The notes: generated from the sequence alone by a model not told the origin. DNA of 64,000 nt from Bisbaumannia salifodinae (GCF_039522585.1 NZ_BAAADR010000002.1); one strand, 5' to 3'; counted from the first letter of the stretch, positions 50,705-60,078 are shown. Numbers and translations: made by a program.

Positions 50705-51298
50705 ATGACGGCGAAGGTTCGCTGGTTGAGTGTGGGGATCCTGGGGCTGCTGTTATTGGCCCTGGGGGGCTGGTTCTGGCAGCAGGGGCGCGAGGATGAG
50801 GGGGCGCCCCGGGGCGGCGAGATCGCCCTGCCTTCCACCCATGGCGATTTCACCCTGTCGGCGCTGGGCGAGGAGCAGCTGGCGGCCATCTATTTCGGCT
50901 ACACCTACTGCCCGGATGTCTGTCCCATGACCCTGGCGGTGGTGCGTCAGGCCCTGGGCCAACTGGAGCCGGCGCTGGCCGAGCGGGTGGTGCCGGTGAT
51001 GATCAGCGTCGACCCCGAGCGGGATACCCTGGAGCGGCTCGAGGAGTACATGGGGTACTTCGGCGATGAATTCATCGGCGCCCGGGGCGGCGAGGCGCAG
51101 CTCGAGGATATCGCCGAACGCTACGGCATCTTCTGGCGCCGGGTCGAGATGGAGGAGTCCGCCATGGACTATACCGTGGACCACAGCGCCTCGCTCTATC
51201 TGGTCGACCGCCATGGAGAGATTCGTCGGCGAGTGCTCTATTCGCCCGCGCCTCATGCCCTGATCGAGGCGCTGCGCCAGGAACTGGGCGATACATAA
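50705..51298 (+). CDS. SCO1/SenC-family copper-binding protein
   Basis: A 197-residue thioredoxin-fold protein anchored by an N-terminal membrane segment (residues 8-25). The copper ligands C69 and C73 (YTYCPDVCPM) and H160 (TVDHSASLYLVD) are present, the set needed to assemble the CuA centre of cytochrome c oxidase. It acts on the periplasmic side. The C terminus RQELGDT comes from the first of three tandem copies of the gene end. Confidence 0.92.
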   Translation: MTAKVRWLSVGILGLLLLALGGWFWQQGREDEGAPRGGEIALPSTHGDFTLSALGEEQLAAIYFGYTYCPDVCPMTLAVVRQALGQLEPALAERVVPVMISVDPERDTLERLEEYMGYFGDEFIGARGGEAQLEDIAERYGIFWRRVEMEESAMDYTVDHSASLYLVDRHGEIRRRVLYSPAPHALIEALRQELGDT

Positions 51299-51491
51299 GC
51301 GGATAGACTCGCCGCAGGCGAGTGCTCCCGACCCAATATCCCCCGACGCCCCATGCCCTGATTGAGGCGCTGCGCCAGGAACTGGGCGATACGTAAGCGG
51401 ATAGACTCGCCGTCGGCGAGTGCTCCCGACCCAATATCCCCCGACGCCCCATGCCCTGATCGAGGCGCTGCGTCAGGAGTTGGGCTCCTGA
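51255..51491 (+). repeat. 98-bp tandem repeats of the SCO gene 3' end
   Basis: ATGCCCTGAT starts at 51255, 51353 and 51451. Two full 98-base units contain the last codons, stop and the hairpin ACTCGCC-GCA-GGCGAGT; the third is partial. The third unit ends GAGTTGGGCTCCTGA, which overlaps the end of the convergent esterase gene, so it is probably the ancestral 3' end and the first two the insertions. Confidence 0.9.
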
Positions 51492-52546
51492 TCCGCCTCC
51501 GGCGAGCTAAGCAGGCGTTCCACCATGGCGTCCAGGGCCCGTAGCTGACGGCCGTCGCGGTTGTCATGGTCGGGATGGGGGCGCCAGCTGTTCTCATCGT
51601 AGCCCCACCAGTCCCAGCAGCCCTGGGGGTTGCCCAGGCTGAGAGCGACCTGAGGGTAAAGCACGGCCAGGCGATGCGCATCGGCCCAGGCATTGAGGCC
51701 GGAGTGGCGGGCGAAGGTGTCATCGACCTGCTCGGCGCCCATGGCGCAGCCGTGCAGGGCCACCACCAGGCCGCAGGCCTCGCCGTCGGTGCACTCCGCC
51801 GGCAGGTAGAGATAGCCGTTCTCGCCCAGTTGGCGTGCCCCGCTGTCGGCCTCCTGAGAAAAGCGCAAGAGTTCTCCCGAGGGCGCGGCGGGTGGTGACG
51901 ACTCGGCCTCGCCATAGAGCCAGGCCAGGGCCTCGCCGGCACCGTCGTAGCCACAGTCCAGCAGGTAGGGGCTGCCCCCCGCTTCACAATCCACCAGGGG
52001 GGCCTGCGATGCGACCCGCTCGCCGGCCACCGGCCAGCCATGGCCGGCCTCCGCCGTGACGACCCGGCGCAGCTGGGTGTCGGCATCCGTCAGCCAGCCG
52101 CGATACTGCTCGACGAGTCGTTCCCCCACCTCGGGGAGCACGGTGCCATCGTGCCCGCCATGCCACAGGAAGACCCGCTGGCGGGCCAGCTCCTCGCTGG
52201 CGCCCACCCGGCCCTCGGCCAGGTAGGCGGCGTGACGGGCCTCCAGCTCGTCCGGGTCGGGAGGACCGCGGTGGGTCAGCATGCACTGGCCCAGGGCTCG
52301 CCCCAGGCTGCCCTGGGCGCAGCCCCAGGGGCCGGCGGCGAAGACCCCCAGGCGCGTATAGCGTCGGGGATAGGCCACCGCCAGTTGAGTGGCCATATAG
52401 CCCCCGGAAGAGACGCCCAGCACACCGAGGCGCTCGGCATCGAGGCCCAGGGCCGGCAGGGAGGGCGCATCACTATCGGCGAGGGCGGCGCCGGAAAGCG
52501 CCAGCGCCGCCAAGAGGGCGTGTTTACTCGGCATCGGGCTCTTCAT
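51473..52546 (-). CDS. Secreted esterase, PHB-depolymerase-like
   Basis: A protein of about 357 residues with an N-terminal signal peptide (ALLAALALSGAALA) and an alpha/beta-hydrolase core with the nucleophile elbow GVSSGGYMATQ (G-x-S-x-G). Catalytic-acid region FLWHGGHDGTV and a second cysteine-containing half with ALHGCAMG and CWDWWGY follow, as in intracellular-type and extracellular poly(3-hydroxybutyrate) depolymerase-like esterases. The start may be 52546 or the ATG 12 bases further in; both overlap the end of the FKBP gene. Confidence 0.75.
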   Translation of the reverse strand: MKSPMPSKHALLAALALSGAALADSDAPSLPALGLDAERLGVLGVSSGGYMATQLAVAYPRRYTRLGVFAAGPWGCAQGSLGRALGQCMLTHRGPPDPDELEARHAAYLAEGRVGASEELARQRVFLWHGGHDGTVLPEVGERLVEQYRGWLTDADTQLRRVVTAEAGHGWPVAGERVASQAPLVDCEAGGSPYLLDCGYDGAGEALAWLYGEAESSPPAAPSGELLRFSQEADSGARQLGENGYLYLPAECTDGEACGLVVALHGCAMGAEQVDDTFARHSGLNAWADAHRLAVLYPQVALSLGNPQGCWDWWGYDENSWRPHPDHDNRDGRQLRALDAMVERLLSSPEADQEPNS

Positions 52547-53225
52547 CGACACCCAGCAGTTCCACCTTGAAGGTCAGGGTCTCGTAGGGGCCGATGGGGC
52601 CACCGGTGCCGGCCTCGCCGTAGGCGAGATCGTAGGGCAGGTAGAGCATCCAGGTGTCGCCCACGCTCATCAGCTGCAGGGCCTCCTGCCAGCCTTCGAT
52701 GACCTGGTTGACGCGGAAGCTGATCGGCTCGCCGCGCTCATAGGAGCTGTCGAAGACGCTGCCATCCAGCAGGGTGCCCTCGTAGTGCACCTCGACCTGG
52801 GAGTCCGGGCCGGGGGTGGCGCCGTCACCGGATTCGATCACCTTGTACTGCAGGCCGGAGTCGGTGACTACCACGCCATCGGCCTCGGCGTTTTCGGCCA
52901 GGAAGGCCGCGCCGGCCTCGCGGGCCGCCTCGGTCTGACGCTGGGCCTCGGCCTGGCGCTCGGCCATGGCCTGCTGCTGGAATTGCATCAGGGTCTCGGC
53001 CATCTCTTCTTCGCTCAGGGCCAGCTCCGCATCGGCGTAGACATCGCGGATGGCCTGGGTGAAGGCCTCGATATCCAGGTCGTCGACGTCCTGCACCAGG
53101 CTCTGGCCCAGGGTCACGCCCAGGCTGTAGCCGAGCCGGGCTTCCTCGCTCTCCAGGTCGGCCAGGGCGAAGGGGGCGGCGCACAGCAGTGAGCCCAGGG
53201 CGGCGGCGCGAACCAATGTCTTCAT
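52524..53225 (-). CDS. FKBP-type peptidyl-prolyl cis-trans isomerase
   Basis: A 233-residue periplasmic PPIase (FkpA/Mip type). Residues 1-22 are a signal peptide (AAPFALA). An N-terminal dimerisation domain of Glu/Ala/Gln-rich helix lies at about 23-125 and the FKBP domain at 125-225, with VEVHYEGTLLDGSVFDSSY, VIEGWQEAL and YDLAYGEAG. It starts at an ATG preceded by GAGGACT. It overlaps the esterase gene that follows. Confidence 0.93.
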   Translation of the reverse strand: MKTLVRAAALGSLLCAAPFALADLESEEARLGYSLGVTLGQSLVQDVDDLDIEAFTQAIRDVYADAELALSEEEMAETLMQFQQQAMAERQAEAQRQTEAAREAGAAFLAENAEADGVVVTDSGLQYKVIESGDGATPGPDSQVEVHYEGTLLDGSVFDSSYERGEPISFRVNQVIEGWQEALQLMSVGDTWMLYLPYDLAYGEAGTGGPIGPYETLTFKVELLGVDEEPDAE

Positions 53226-53268
53226 GCAGAGTCCTCGATGGAATGGGTCATTTAGCACCCCTCGGACT

Positions 53269-53459
53269 CTATCAGGAGTGGCCGGGTTCCGCATCCGGCT
53301 GGCTTTAAGGGGGCTCCGAGGGATATTGGCGCTATCCGGCGGCGGACGCTATCAGGAGTGGCCGGGTTCCGCATCCGGCTGGCTTTAAGGGGACTCCGAG
53401 GGATATTGGCGCTATCCGGCGGCGGACGCTATCAGGAGTGGCCGGGTTCCGCATCCGGA
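53269..53459. repeat. 80-bp tandem repeat upstream of the FKBP gene
   Basis: CTATCAGGAGTGGCCGGGTT begins at 53269, 53349 and 53429: two full 80-base units with one or two substitutions and a partial third. It lies between the FKBP start and the end of teaD. Each unit has short dyads; no ORF or promoter is evident inside. Confidence 0.95.
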
Positions 53460-53472
53460 CTGGCGGGGCAGC

Positions 53473-53506
53473 AAAAAGGTTACGGGCCGGGGAATACCCG
53501 GCCCGT
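53473..53506 (-). terminator. Rho-independent terminator of the tea operon
   Basis: On the minus strand ACGGGCCGGG-TATTC-CCCGGCCCGT is followed by AACCTTTTTG, 31 bases after the teaD stop. Confidence 0.85.
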
Positions 53507-53537
53507 TGTTATGAGTGTGGTTGGCAGGAGGCGGGGA

Positions 53538-53978
53538 TCAGACCACCAGGGTGGGGCACTTGGCCATGCTCGCCACCCGCTGGGAGACGCTGCCCAGCAG
53601 GTAGGAGGTCTTGTCGCCGTTGGTGCCCTGGGAGCCGATCACGATCAGGTCGATATCGCGCTTGCGGGCGAAGCGCACGATGGTGCTGGAGGGGCGCCCG
53701 CCTTTGACGAAGGCGCGCACCTTGGGGGCGCCTCGTTCCAGGGCGTCGTGCTTGGCCTGGACGGCGATCTCGGTGGCGTACTCCTTGAGGGCGTCATCGG
53801 GAATATCCAGCTTGCTGGGGCGTACCATGGACAGCGACGCCTCGAGCAGGCTGTGGTGCTTGAAGACGCAGAGAATATAGAGCTCGGCGCCGGTCAGCTT
53901 GGCCAGGTCCACGGCCTTCTCCAGGGCCTTGAGGGCTCCCTTGGAACCGTCTACCGGTAGCAGAATCTTTTCGAACAT
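53538..53978 (-). CDS. teaD: Universal stress protein TeaD
   Basis: A 146-residue UspA-fold protein with KILLPVDGSKGALKAL and the ATP-site pattern GSQGTNGDKTSYLLGSVSQRV (residues from about 115). In Halomonas elongata TeaD is encoded with the ectoine transporter, binds ATP and negatively affects uptake. The position 24 bases after teaC is the same. Cytoplasmic. Confidence 0.93.
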   Translation of the reverse strand: MFEKILLPVDGSKGALKALEKAVDLAKLTGAELYILCVFKHHSLLEASLSMVRPSKLDIPDDALKEYATEIAVQAKHDALERGAPKVRAFVKGGRPSSTIVRFARKRDIDLIVIGSQGTNGDKTSYLLGSVSQRVASMAKCPTLVV

Positions 53979-54002
53979 CGTCGTCTCCTCCTTGAGCCAG
54001 GA

Positions 54003-55286
54003 TCAGCGGAAGGCCAGATCCCGGAGGAACAGGGCGATCTGCGGGAAGATGATCAACAGCGCCGCCGCCAGCACCAGCATAAAGACGAAGGGCGGCGTCC
54101 CCTTGATCACGTCCAGGTAGGGGCGCTTGAAGATGGCGATGGCGGTGAAGATATCGCAGCCGAAGGGTGGCGTCGCCGAGCCGATGGCCACCTGCAGGGT
54201 AATCAGGATCCCCACCAGCACCGGGTCGAGGCCGGTGGCCTCGATGGCCGGGGCAAAGATCGGCGTCAGCACCAGGATCACCACGATGGGGTCGACGAAC
54301 ATGCAGGCCACGAAGAAGGCCACGCAGATCGCGATCAGCACCCCGGTGGGCCCCGCCTCGTTGATGCCCACCGCCTCGAGAATGGCCTGGGGAATCTGCG
54401 CGAAGGAGATGATCCAGGAGAAGCCGTTACCGACCCCGACCAGGATAAAGACCACGGCGGTGATCAGGCCGGTGGACTTGGCGATGGCGTAGATGTCCGC
54501 CATTTTCAGGGAGCGGAAGATGACGAACTCCAGCAGCACGGCATAGAGCACGCAGGCCGCCGCGGCTTCGGTGGGACTGAAGATGCCGCCATAGATACCG
54601 CCGACGATGATCACCGGGAAGCCCAGGGGCCAGAGGGCGCCCTGGACCGCTTGAGCGCGTTCCTTCCAGCTACTCCTGGGTTCGGTGGGTACCTTGTTGA
54701 TATAGGCGTAGGCGATGCAGTAGGCCGAGAACATGACCAGGATCAGCAGCCCCGGGCCGATGCCGGCGATAAACAGTTCACCGATGGAGGTGCCGGAGAT
54801 GACCCCGTAGATGATCATGCCGATACTCGGCGGGATCAGGAAGGCGATATCACTGGAGTTGATGATCAGCGCCAGGGTGAAGGAGTCGGTGTAACCCGCC
54901 TTGAGCATGCGCGGGCGCAGCGGCGAGCCTACCGCCACCACCGTGGCCTGGGTCGACCCGGAGACCGCCCCGAAGAGGGTGCAGGAGGCGGCGGTGGAGA
55001 CCGCCAGGCCGCCCTTAACGTGGCCGATAAAGGCCATCACCATATTGATCAGGCGCTCGGCGGACTGGCCGCGGGTCATGATATCGGCGGCCAGGATAAA
55101 CATGGGGACCGCGATCAGCGAGGCCGGGCGGATACCCGCCATGATCTGCTGAATCAGGGTATCCATCTGGCCGAGGCCGTTGAACATCATGAAGAAGCCG
55201 ATGACCGCCGCGGTAATCAGCGGAATCATCATCGGAAAGCCCAGCAGCAGCAGGGCGATCATGGTTACTACCATTATTGTCGTCAT
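54003..55286 (-). CDS. teaC: Ectoine TRAP transporter large permease TeaC
   Basis: A 427-residue inner-membrane DctM-family permease with about 12 spans. Features are GLGQMDTLIQQIMAGIRPAS, SCTLFGAVSGSTQATVVAVG and ATPPFGCDIFTAIAIF. It would carry ectoine and hydroxyectoine with Na+ when supplied by TeaA. It follows teaB by 30 bases and precedes teaD. Confidence 0.93.
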   Translation of the reverse strand: MTTIMVVTMIALLLLGFPMMIPLITAAVIGFFMMFNGLGQMDTLIQQIMAGIRPASLIAVPMFILAADIMTRGQSAERLINMVMAFIGHVKGGLAVSTAASCTLFGAVSGSTQATVVAVGSPLRPRMLKAGYTDSFTLALIINSSDIAFLIPPSIGMIIYGVISGTSIGELFIAGIGPGLLILVMFSAYCIAYAYINKVPTEPRSSWKERAQAVQGALWPLGFPVIIVGGIYGGIFSPTEAAAACVLYAVLLEFVIFRSLKMADIYAIAKSTGLITAVVFILVGVGNGFSWIISFAQIPQAILEAVGINEAGPTGVLIAICVAFFVACMFVDPIVVILVLTPIFAPAIEATGLDPVLVGILITLQVAIGSATPPFGCDIFTAIAIFKRPYLDVIKGTPPFVFMLVLAAALLIIFPQIALFLRDLAFR

Positions 55287-55316
55287 CGTTTATTCCCCTG
55301 GGTGACTCGCCCGGTG

Positions 55317-55895
55317 TCAGACTTCCTTTTCCGTATCCTTGTACCCGTCAACCACGCCCGTCGAGAGATAGACGTCCCGGGAGACCAGGTTCTTGATGGC
55401 GGTCAGCAGGTATTGGATACCCGTGATCAGAAACCCCAGTGGCACCCAGACATAGATGGTCCAGATCGGGAACCCCAGGGCCGGCAGGACTCGCCCCTTG
55501 GACTGCAGGTCGAGGATATAGACGATGGAGTAGTAGCAGAGAAAGAACATTGCCAGGGAGGTAAAGAAGGCGATGGTGATCATCAGCACCTTGCGCCCGC
55601 CCACCGGCAGGGCATCGTAGATGGCCGACATGCGGATATGGCGACCATGGCGAGCCGCGTAGCCGATGCCGGCGAAGGTGATCATGATGATCAGGATGCG
55701 GTTGATCTCGCCGGAAAAGAAGATGCTGTCGCCGAACACGAATCGGGCGATCACATTGGCCACGGTGTTGGTGGCCATCAGCAGCACCCCCAGGGCCAGG
55801 ATCACCGCCTCCACCTTGCTGATAAAGGTGTCGATGGTCCCCAGGAAGCCCGGCAGGCCGGAGCGGTAATTCTTTTCGGACTCTTCTTCGGTCAT
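55317..55895 (-). CDS. teaB: Ectoine TRAP transporter small permease TeaB
   Basis: A 192-residue DctQ-family protein with four spans, a charged N terminus (MTEEESEKNYRSG) and a charged C-terminal tail. The loop GDSIFFSGEINRILIIMITFAG is family-like. It lies between teaA and teaC, in the order known for the tea operon of Halomonas. Confidence 0.9.
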   Translation of the reverse strand: MTEEESEKNYRSGLPGFLGTIDTFISKVEAVILALGVLLMATNTVANVIARFVFGDSIFFSGEINRILIIMITFAGIGYAARHGRHIRMSAIYDALPVGGRKVLMITIAFFTSLAMFFLCYYSIVYILDLQSKGRVLPALGFPIWTIYVWVPLGFLITGIQYLLTAIKNLVSRDVYLSTGVVDGYKDTEKEV

Positions 55896-56071
55896 AAGAC
55901 ATTCCTTATCAGCATGCGCATCTCGGCAGGGGCCCGCTATCCGTCACCATAGGCTTGGCGGGGGGGCTCGGTCCGGCTCGAGGTCAACGCTGCTTGCACG
56001 CTAGCTGCCATCAAACGAACAGGGGTGGCCCTCCTGGGCCACCCCTGCCTTGCACGCATGACGTCGACGGC

Positions 56072-57094
56072 TTACTCGTCGTCGGAGGTCACGGCCTCCA
56101 GGTCGGCCTTGAACTGGTTGAGCAGCTCCTCACCACGCTCACCGGTCATCTCCAGGAAGGCCTCTTCCACCTGCGGCGCCCGCTCGCGGAAGGCCTGGAT
56201 CTGCTCCTCGGTCAGGCGGGTCACGGTAACCTCGTCGGAGGCTTCCTGGATCAGCGCCAGCGACTCCTCGGACAGCCCCTGGATATGCTCGATGGTCACG
56301 TCATAGGCATGATCGGCGGCATCGCGGACCAACTGCTGATCCTCCTCGGAGAGGCCCTCGAAGAAGTCCTGGTTGGCCATCATGGCGGTAGTGAACCAGC
56401 CGTGGCCGGTGAAGATCAGGTTGGGGGAGACCTCGTAGAGGCCACCGGACTCGATCCAGAAGATGGGGTTCTCCTGGCCGTCGATGATGCCGGTCTGCAG
56501 GCCACCATAGACCTCGCCCCAGGGCAGCGGCGTGGGAGTGGCGCCGAAGGCGTTATAGGTCTCGGAGAGCAGCGGGTTGGTCATCACCCGAATCTTCTTG
56601 TTGCGGAAGCCGGCCGGCTCGGTGATGGGCTCGTCGGCGGTGACCACCATCTCGCCTTCCGGGTACATCTTCAGCAGTTCCAGGCCCTGTTCGGCGTAGA
56701 GCTCCGGGAACATCTCGTTGAGGGCCACGCTCTCGTCGAAGAACTCCAGCACCGTCTCTTCATCGGTGGGCAGCAGGTAGGGAACGAAGAAGATCTGGGC
56801 TTCGGGAATCAGCGAGCCGGTAAAACCGGGCGACTGGTTGACGAACTGCAGGATGCCGTTCTGCGTCTGCTCCATGATGTCGTCGGATTCGCCCAGTTCG
56901 CCGAAGCGATAGACCTGCAGGGTATGGTCGGAGTTCTCTTCGATATAGTCCTTGAAGGCGACGGCGAAGACGTCCTGAACGTCACCCTCGAACTCCTCGT
57001 GGGCGTAGCGCCAGTTTGCAGAGTGAGCCGCGGCGGACATGCCCAGCAGCAGGGCGCCAATGCTCGCGGATGTCAGCAGTTTGGTGGCCTTCAT
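56072..57094 (-). CDS. teaA: Ectoine-binding periplasmic protein TeaA
   Basis: A 340-residue DctP-family binding protein. Residues 1-26 form a signal peptide ending AAAHS. The mature sequence contains NWRYAHEEFEGDVQDVF, ILQFVNQSPGFTGSLIP, PTPLPWGEVYGGLQTGIID and ENPIFWIESGGLY, which I recall as the H. elongata TeaA sequence with few changes. The start at MKATK has AAGGGGA 7 bases upstream. It takes up ectoine for osmoprotection and recovery of leaked solute. Confidence 0.96.
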   Translation of the reverse strand: MKATKLLTSASIGALLLGMSAAAHSANWRYAHEEFEGDVQDVFAVAFKDYIEENSDHTLQVYRFGELGESDDIMEQTQNGILQFVNQSPGFTGSLIPEAQIFFVPYLLPTDEETVLEFFDESVALNEMFPELYAEQGLELLKMYPEGEMVVTADEPITEPAGFRNKKIRVMTNPLLSETYNAFGATPTPLPWGEVYGGLQTGIIDGQENPIFWIESGGLYEVSPNLIFTGHGWFTTAMMANQDFFEGLSEEDQQLVRDAADHAYDVTIEHIQGLSEESLALIQEASDEVTVTRLTEEQIQAFRERAPQVEEAFLEMTGERGEELLNQFKADLEAVTSDDE

Positions 57095-57184
57095 TCTTAT
57101 TCCCCTTGGCAGTTTCTGGCCGGTCACTCGGCCATGATGAGCGGATGAAATCGAGATAAATCAAGACGCTCCACTCCTTTGAGG

Positions 57185-57757
57185 CTAGCCGTCGGCGGAT
57201 AGGGGGTCAAGTTGGGTTTCTAGGGTTTGCAGCGCCCAGAGTTGTGATTTTTTCTGCATAAGCCCGGCATCGATCAGCCGCTCCGCCAGGGATGTCTCCT
57301 GCGCTTGGCGGGGGCGAATGGCGGCGCCGGTGGTGGCCAGATCGGCCAATCGGCGCAGGGTTTCTCGCTCGGCCAGCAGCTCCGCCCGTTTCAGGGTGGC
57401 GCGCAGCTCGGCGAGTGCCGGGTCGGTAAGGGCTAACTGCTTGAGGGCGCGACGCTGGGCCCGCAGCGGCCGGGTCATCTCGGCCTGCCAGGCACGAATC
57501 GGGGTCAGGTGCGAGGGGGCGTCACTATCCGGGGTCAGCCCATGGCGATAAAGCCAACAGGCCCAGAGCAGTTCGCAGACATCGACCTTGGTCTGATCCT
57601 GCAGGGCCAGGCAGGCGGTCTCGACGCCGGGCCGCGCATAGAGGTCGAGGGCCTGGTCCCATAGCGCTAGCGCCCAGGGCGCGGCCCGGGCGGTCACGCC
57701 CAGGTGGGCCAACCAGGCCCGCAAATGACGGCGCAATTGGGTAGAATGCATGCTCAT
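57185..57757 (-). CDS. TIGR02444-family protein
   Basis: A 190-residue protein of a conserved gammaproteobacterial family (TIGR02444) of unknown function. Typical features are the tryptophan-rich WALALWDQALDLYARPGVE and LALQDQTKVDVCELLWACWLYRHG segments, followed by Arg-rich helices (WQAEMTRPLRAQRRALK). The start ATG follows GGAGGAG at 9 bases; the very long upstream frame is antisense to the ABC-F gene and not coding. Divergent from that gene. Confidence 0.8.
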   Translation of the reverse strand: MSMHSTQLRRHLRAWLAHLGVTARAAPWALALWDQALDLYARPGVETACLALQDQTKVDVCELLWACWLYRHGLTPDSDAPSHLTPIRAWQAEMTRPLRAQRRALKQLALTDPALAELRATLKRAELLAERETLRRLADLATTGAAIRPRQAQETSLAERLIDAGLMQKKSQLWALQTLETQLDPLSADG

Positions 57758-57835
57758 CGAAGGCTGCTCCTCCGGTGCCGCCCCCTGCGGCGGTCCTGGG
57801 TGCGGTGGCCCGCCATTCCCGTTATCGGAGCCGGC

Positions 57836-59785
57836 ATGATCGCATTCCGCCAACTCGCCCTGCAACGCGGCACCCAGCCCCTGATCGAAGACGCCGACCT
57901 GACCCTGCACGCCGGCCACAAGGCCGGCATCGTGGGGCCCAATGGCGCCGGCAAGTCGAGCCTGTTCAAGCTCTTGCTGGGGGAGCTGGCCCCCGACAAG
58001 GGGGAAGTGGAACTCGCCGGCGGGGTACGCATCGCCCATATGGCCCAGGAAGTGGAGGCGCTGGAGCGCCCCATCGTCGACTATGTGCTGGATGGCGACC
58101 GGGCGTTGCGCGCCACCGAGGCGGCCCTGGCCAAGGCCCAGGCCGCCGGGGAGGCCCACCGGGAGGCGGAGCTGCATGGGCAGATCGAGGCCCTGGACGG
58201 TTACAGCGCGCCGGCCCGGGCCGCCCAGCTGCTGGTGGGGCTGGGCTTCGCCCAGGCCGATCTGTCGCGCCCCCTGTCGGACTTCTCCGGAGGCTGGCGG
58301 ATGCGCGTCAACCTGGCCCGCACCCTCTTCATGCCCTCCGACCTGCTGCTGCTGGACGAGCCCACCAACCACCTGGACCTGGATGCCCTGTTGTGGCTGG
58401 AGCAGTGGCTGACCCGCTACCCCGGCACCCTGCTGCTGATCTCCCACGATCGCGACTTCCTGGATGCGGTCTGTGATCATGTCGTCCACTTCGACCGGCG
58501 CCGCCTGGTGCTCTATCGGGGCAACTACACCGCCTTCGAGCGCAGTCGCGCCGAGAAACTGGCCCAGCAGCAGGCCGAGGCCGCCAAGCAACAGGCCCGT
58601 CGCGAGGAGATCGAGCAGTTCGTGGCGCGCTTCCGGGCCAAGGCCACCAAGGCGCGCCAGGCCCAGAGCCGCCTGAAGATGCTGGAGCGCATGGAGACCA
58701 TCGCCGTGGCCCATGTGGATTCTCCCTTTCACTTCACCCTGCCCGCCGCCGAGAAGACCTCTCACCCGCTGCTGGTGCTGGACGAGGCGCGCCTGGGCTA
58801 TCGTGGCGAAGAAGGGGGCGAGACGGTGCAGCTGGACCAGGTCAAGCTGAGCCTGCAGCCGGGCCAGCGTATCGGCCTGCTGGGACCCAACGGCGCCGGC
58901 AAGTCGACCCTGATCAAGTCGCTGACCGGCGAGCTGCCGCTGCTGGCGGGCAAGCGCATCGAGGGCGAGCACCTGGCGGTGGGCTATTTCGCCCAGCATC
59001 AGTTGGAGGGGCTGGACCTCTCCGCGTCGCCCTTCCTGCATGTGCAGCGCCTGTCGCCCCGGGCCAGCGATCAGGAGATCCGTAACTTCCTGGGCGGCTT
59101 CGGCTTCCAGGGCGACGATGCCTTCGCCGAGGTGGGCAATTTCTCCGGCGGCGAGAAGGCGCGTCTGGCCCTGGCCCTGGTGGCCTGGCGACGCCCCAAC
59201 CTGCTGCTGCTGGACGAGCCGACCAACCACCTGGATCTGGAGATGCGCGAGGCCCTCACCGAGGCCCTGGCCGGTTTCGAGGGGGCGGTGATCCTGGTCT
59301 CCCACGATCGCCACCTGCTGCGCGCCACCGTGGACGAGTTCTGGCGGGTGGCCGATCACCGCCTCGAGCCCTTCGACGGCGATCTGGAGGATTATCGCGC
59401 CTGGCTCAAGGCGCGCCTGGAGGGCGAGCGCCGTGAGGCACGCGCCGAGAAGGGCGAGCGCCAGGCGGAGGCCGCGGCGCCGAAGGAGGATCGCAAGGCG
59501 GCACGCCGCGCCGCGGCGGAGCTGCGCGAGAAACTGCGCCCGCTGAAGCGCCAGCGCGACAAGGCGGAACAGAGCATGGAGAAGACCCAGGCCACCCTGG
59601 GCGAGGTGGAGGAACGCCTGGCGGATGCCGCACTCTATACGGAGGCGAGCCGCAAGGCGGAACTGACCGAACTGCTGGGTCGCCAGGGCGAGCTCAAGTC
59701 ACGCCTCGACGCGCTGGAAGCGGAGTGGCTGGCCGCCGAAGAGGCCCTGGAAGCCATGGAAGCCGAGTTGCTGGCGGCGGAATAA
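57836..59785 (+). CDS. ABC-F ATPase (YheS type)
   Basis: A 649-residue soluble protein with two ABC ATPase domains. Walker A motifs are GPNGAGKSS (about 34-42) and GPNGAGKST (about 350-360), signatures are LSDFSGGWRMR and FSGGEKAR, and each ends in LLLDEPTNHLDL. An arm-like linker rich in Gln/Arg sits between them and a basic coiled-coil C-terminal domain of about 120 residues follows. ABC-F proteins act on the ribosome; YheS is a translation factor. No antibiotic-resistance role is implied. Confidence 0.93.
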   Translation: MIAFRQLALQRGTQPLIEDADLTLHAGHKAGIVGPNGAGKSSLFKLLLGELAPDKGEVELAGGVRIAHMAQEVEALERPIVDYVLDGDRALRATEAALAKAQAAGEAHREAELHGQIEALDGYSAPARAAQLLVGLGFAQADLSRPLSDFSGGWRMRVNLARTLFMPSDLLLLDEPTNHLDLDALLWLEQWLTRYPGTLLLISHDRDFLDAVCDHVVHFDRRRLVLYRGNYTAFERSRAEKLAQQQAEAAKQQARREEIEQFVARFRAKATKARQAQSRLKMLERMETIAVAHVDSPFHFTLPAAEKTSHPLLVLDEARLGYRGEEGGETVQLDQVKLSLQPGQRIGLLGPNGAGKSTLIKSLTGELPLLAGKRIEGEHLAVGYFAQHQLEGLDLSASPFLHVQRLSPRASDQEIRNFLGGFGFQGDDAFAEVGNFSGGEKARLALALVAWRRPNLLLLDEPTNHLDLEMREALTEALAGFEGAVILVSHDRHLLRATVDEFWRVADHRLEPFDGDLEDYRAWLKARLEGERREARAEKGERQAEAAAPKEDRKAARRAAAELREKLRPLKRQRDKAEQSMEKTQATLGEVEERLADAALYTEASRKAELTELLGRQGELKSRLDALEAEWLAAEEALEAMEAELLAAE

Positions 59786-59803
59786 GTCCCGAGGAGGCAC
59801 CCC

Positions 59804-60064
59804 ATGATCCTGCGATTCGTGCCGGTCGCGCTGCTGTTGGCCGGCCTGGTTGGCTGCGCCAATCCGCGCCTGACCCTGGATAACTATCAGCGGCTGGAGG
59901 TCGGCATGAGTCGGGCCCAGGTGGAGGCGATCCTCGGTTCGCCCAGGGAGTGCCACGGCGCCCTGATGGTGGACCTCTGTACCTGGGGATCGGGCTCGCG
60001 CGCCATCCATGCCCAGTTCCTGGGCGGCGAGGCCCTGGCCTTCCAGTATCAAGGGCTCCACTGA
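59804..60064 (+). CDS. Small BamE/SmpA-like lipoprotein
   Basis: An 86-residue protein with a lipoprotein signal (LAGLVGC, C18) and a mature domain of the DUF3862/SmpA-OmlA kind: LDNYQRLEVGMSRAQVEAILGSP, then WGSGSRAIHAQFLGG. It is probably an outer- or inner-membrane lipoprotein. The gene follows the ABC-F gene by 18 bases and is convergent with dtd. Confidence 0.8.
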   Translation: MILRFVPVALLLAGLVGCANPRLTLDNYQRLEVGMSRAQVEAILGSPRECHGALMVDLCTWGSGSRAIHAQFLGGEALAFQYQGLH

Positions 60065-60078
60065 CCGGTCACCGCGGT

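Noticed and set aside
57758..59359. Upstream extension of the TIGR02444 frame antisense to the ABC-F gene
   Set aside because: The real start is the ATG after GGAGGAG at 57757; the extension has the His/Gln/Gly-rich composition of an antisense shadow.
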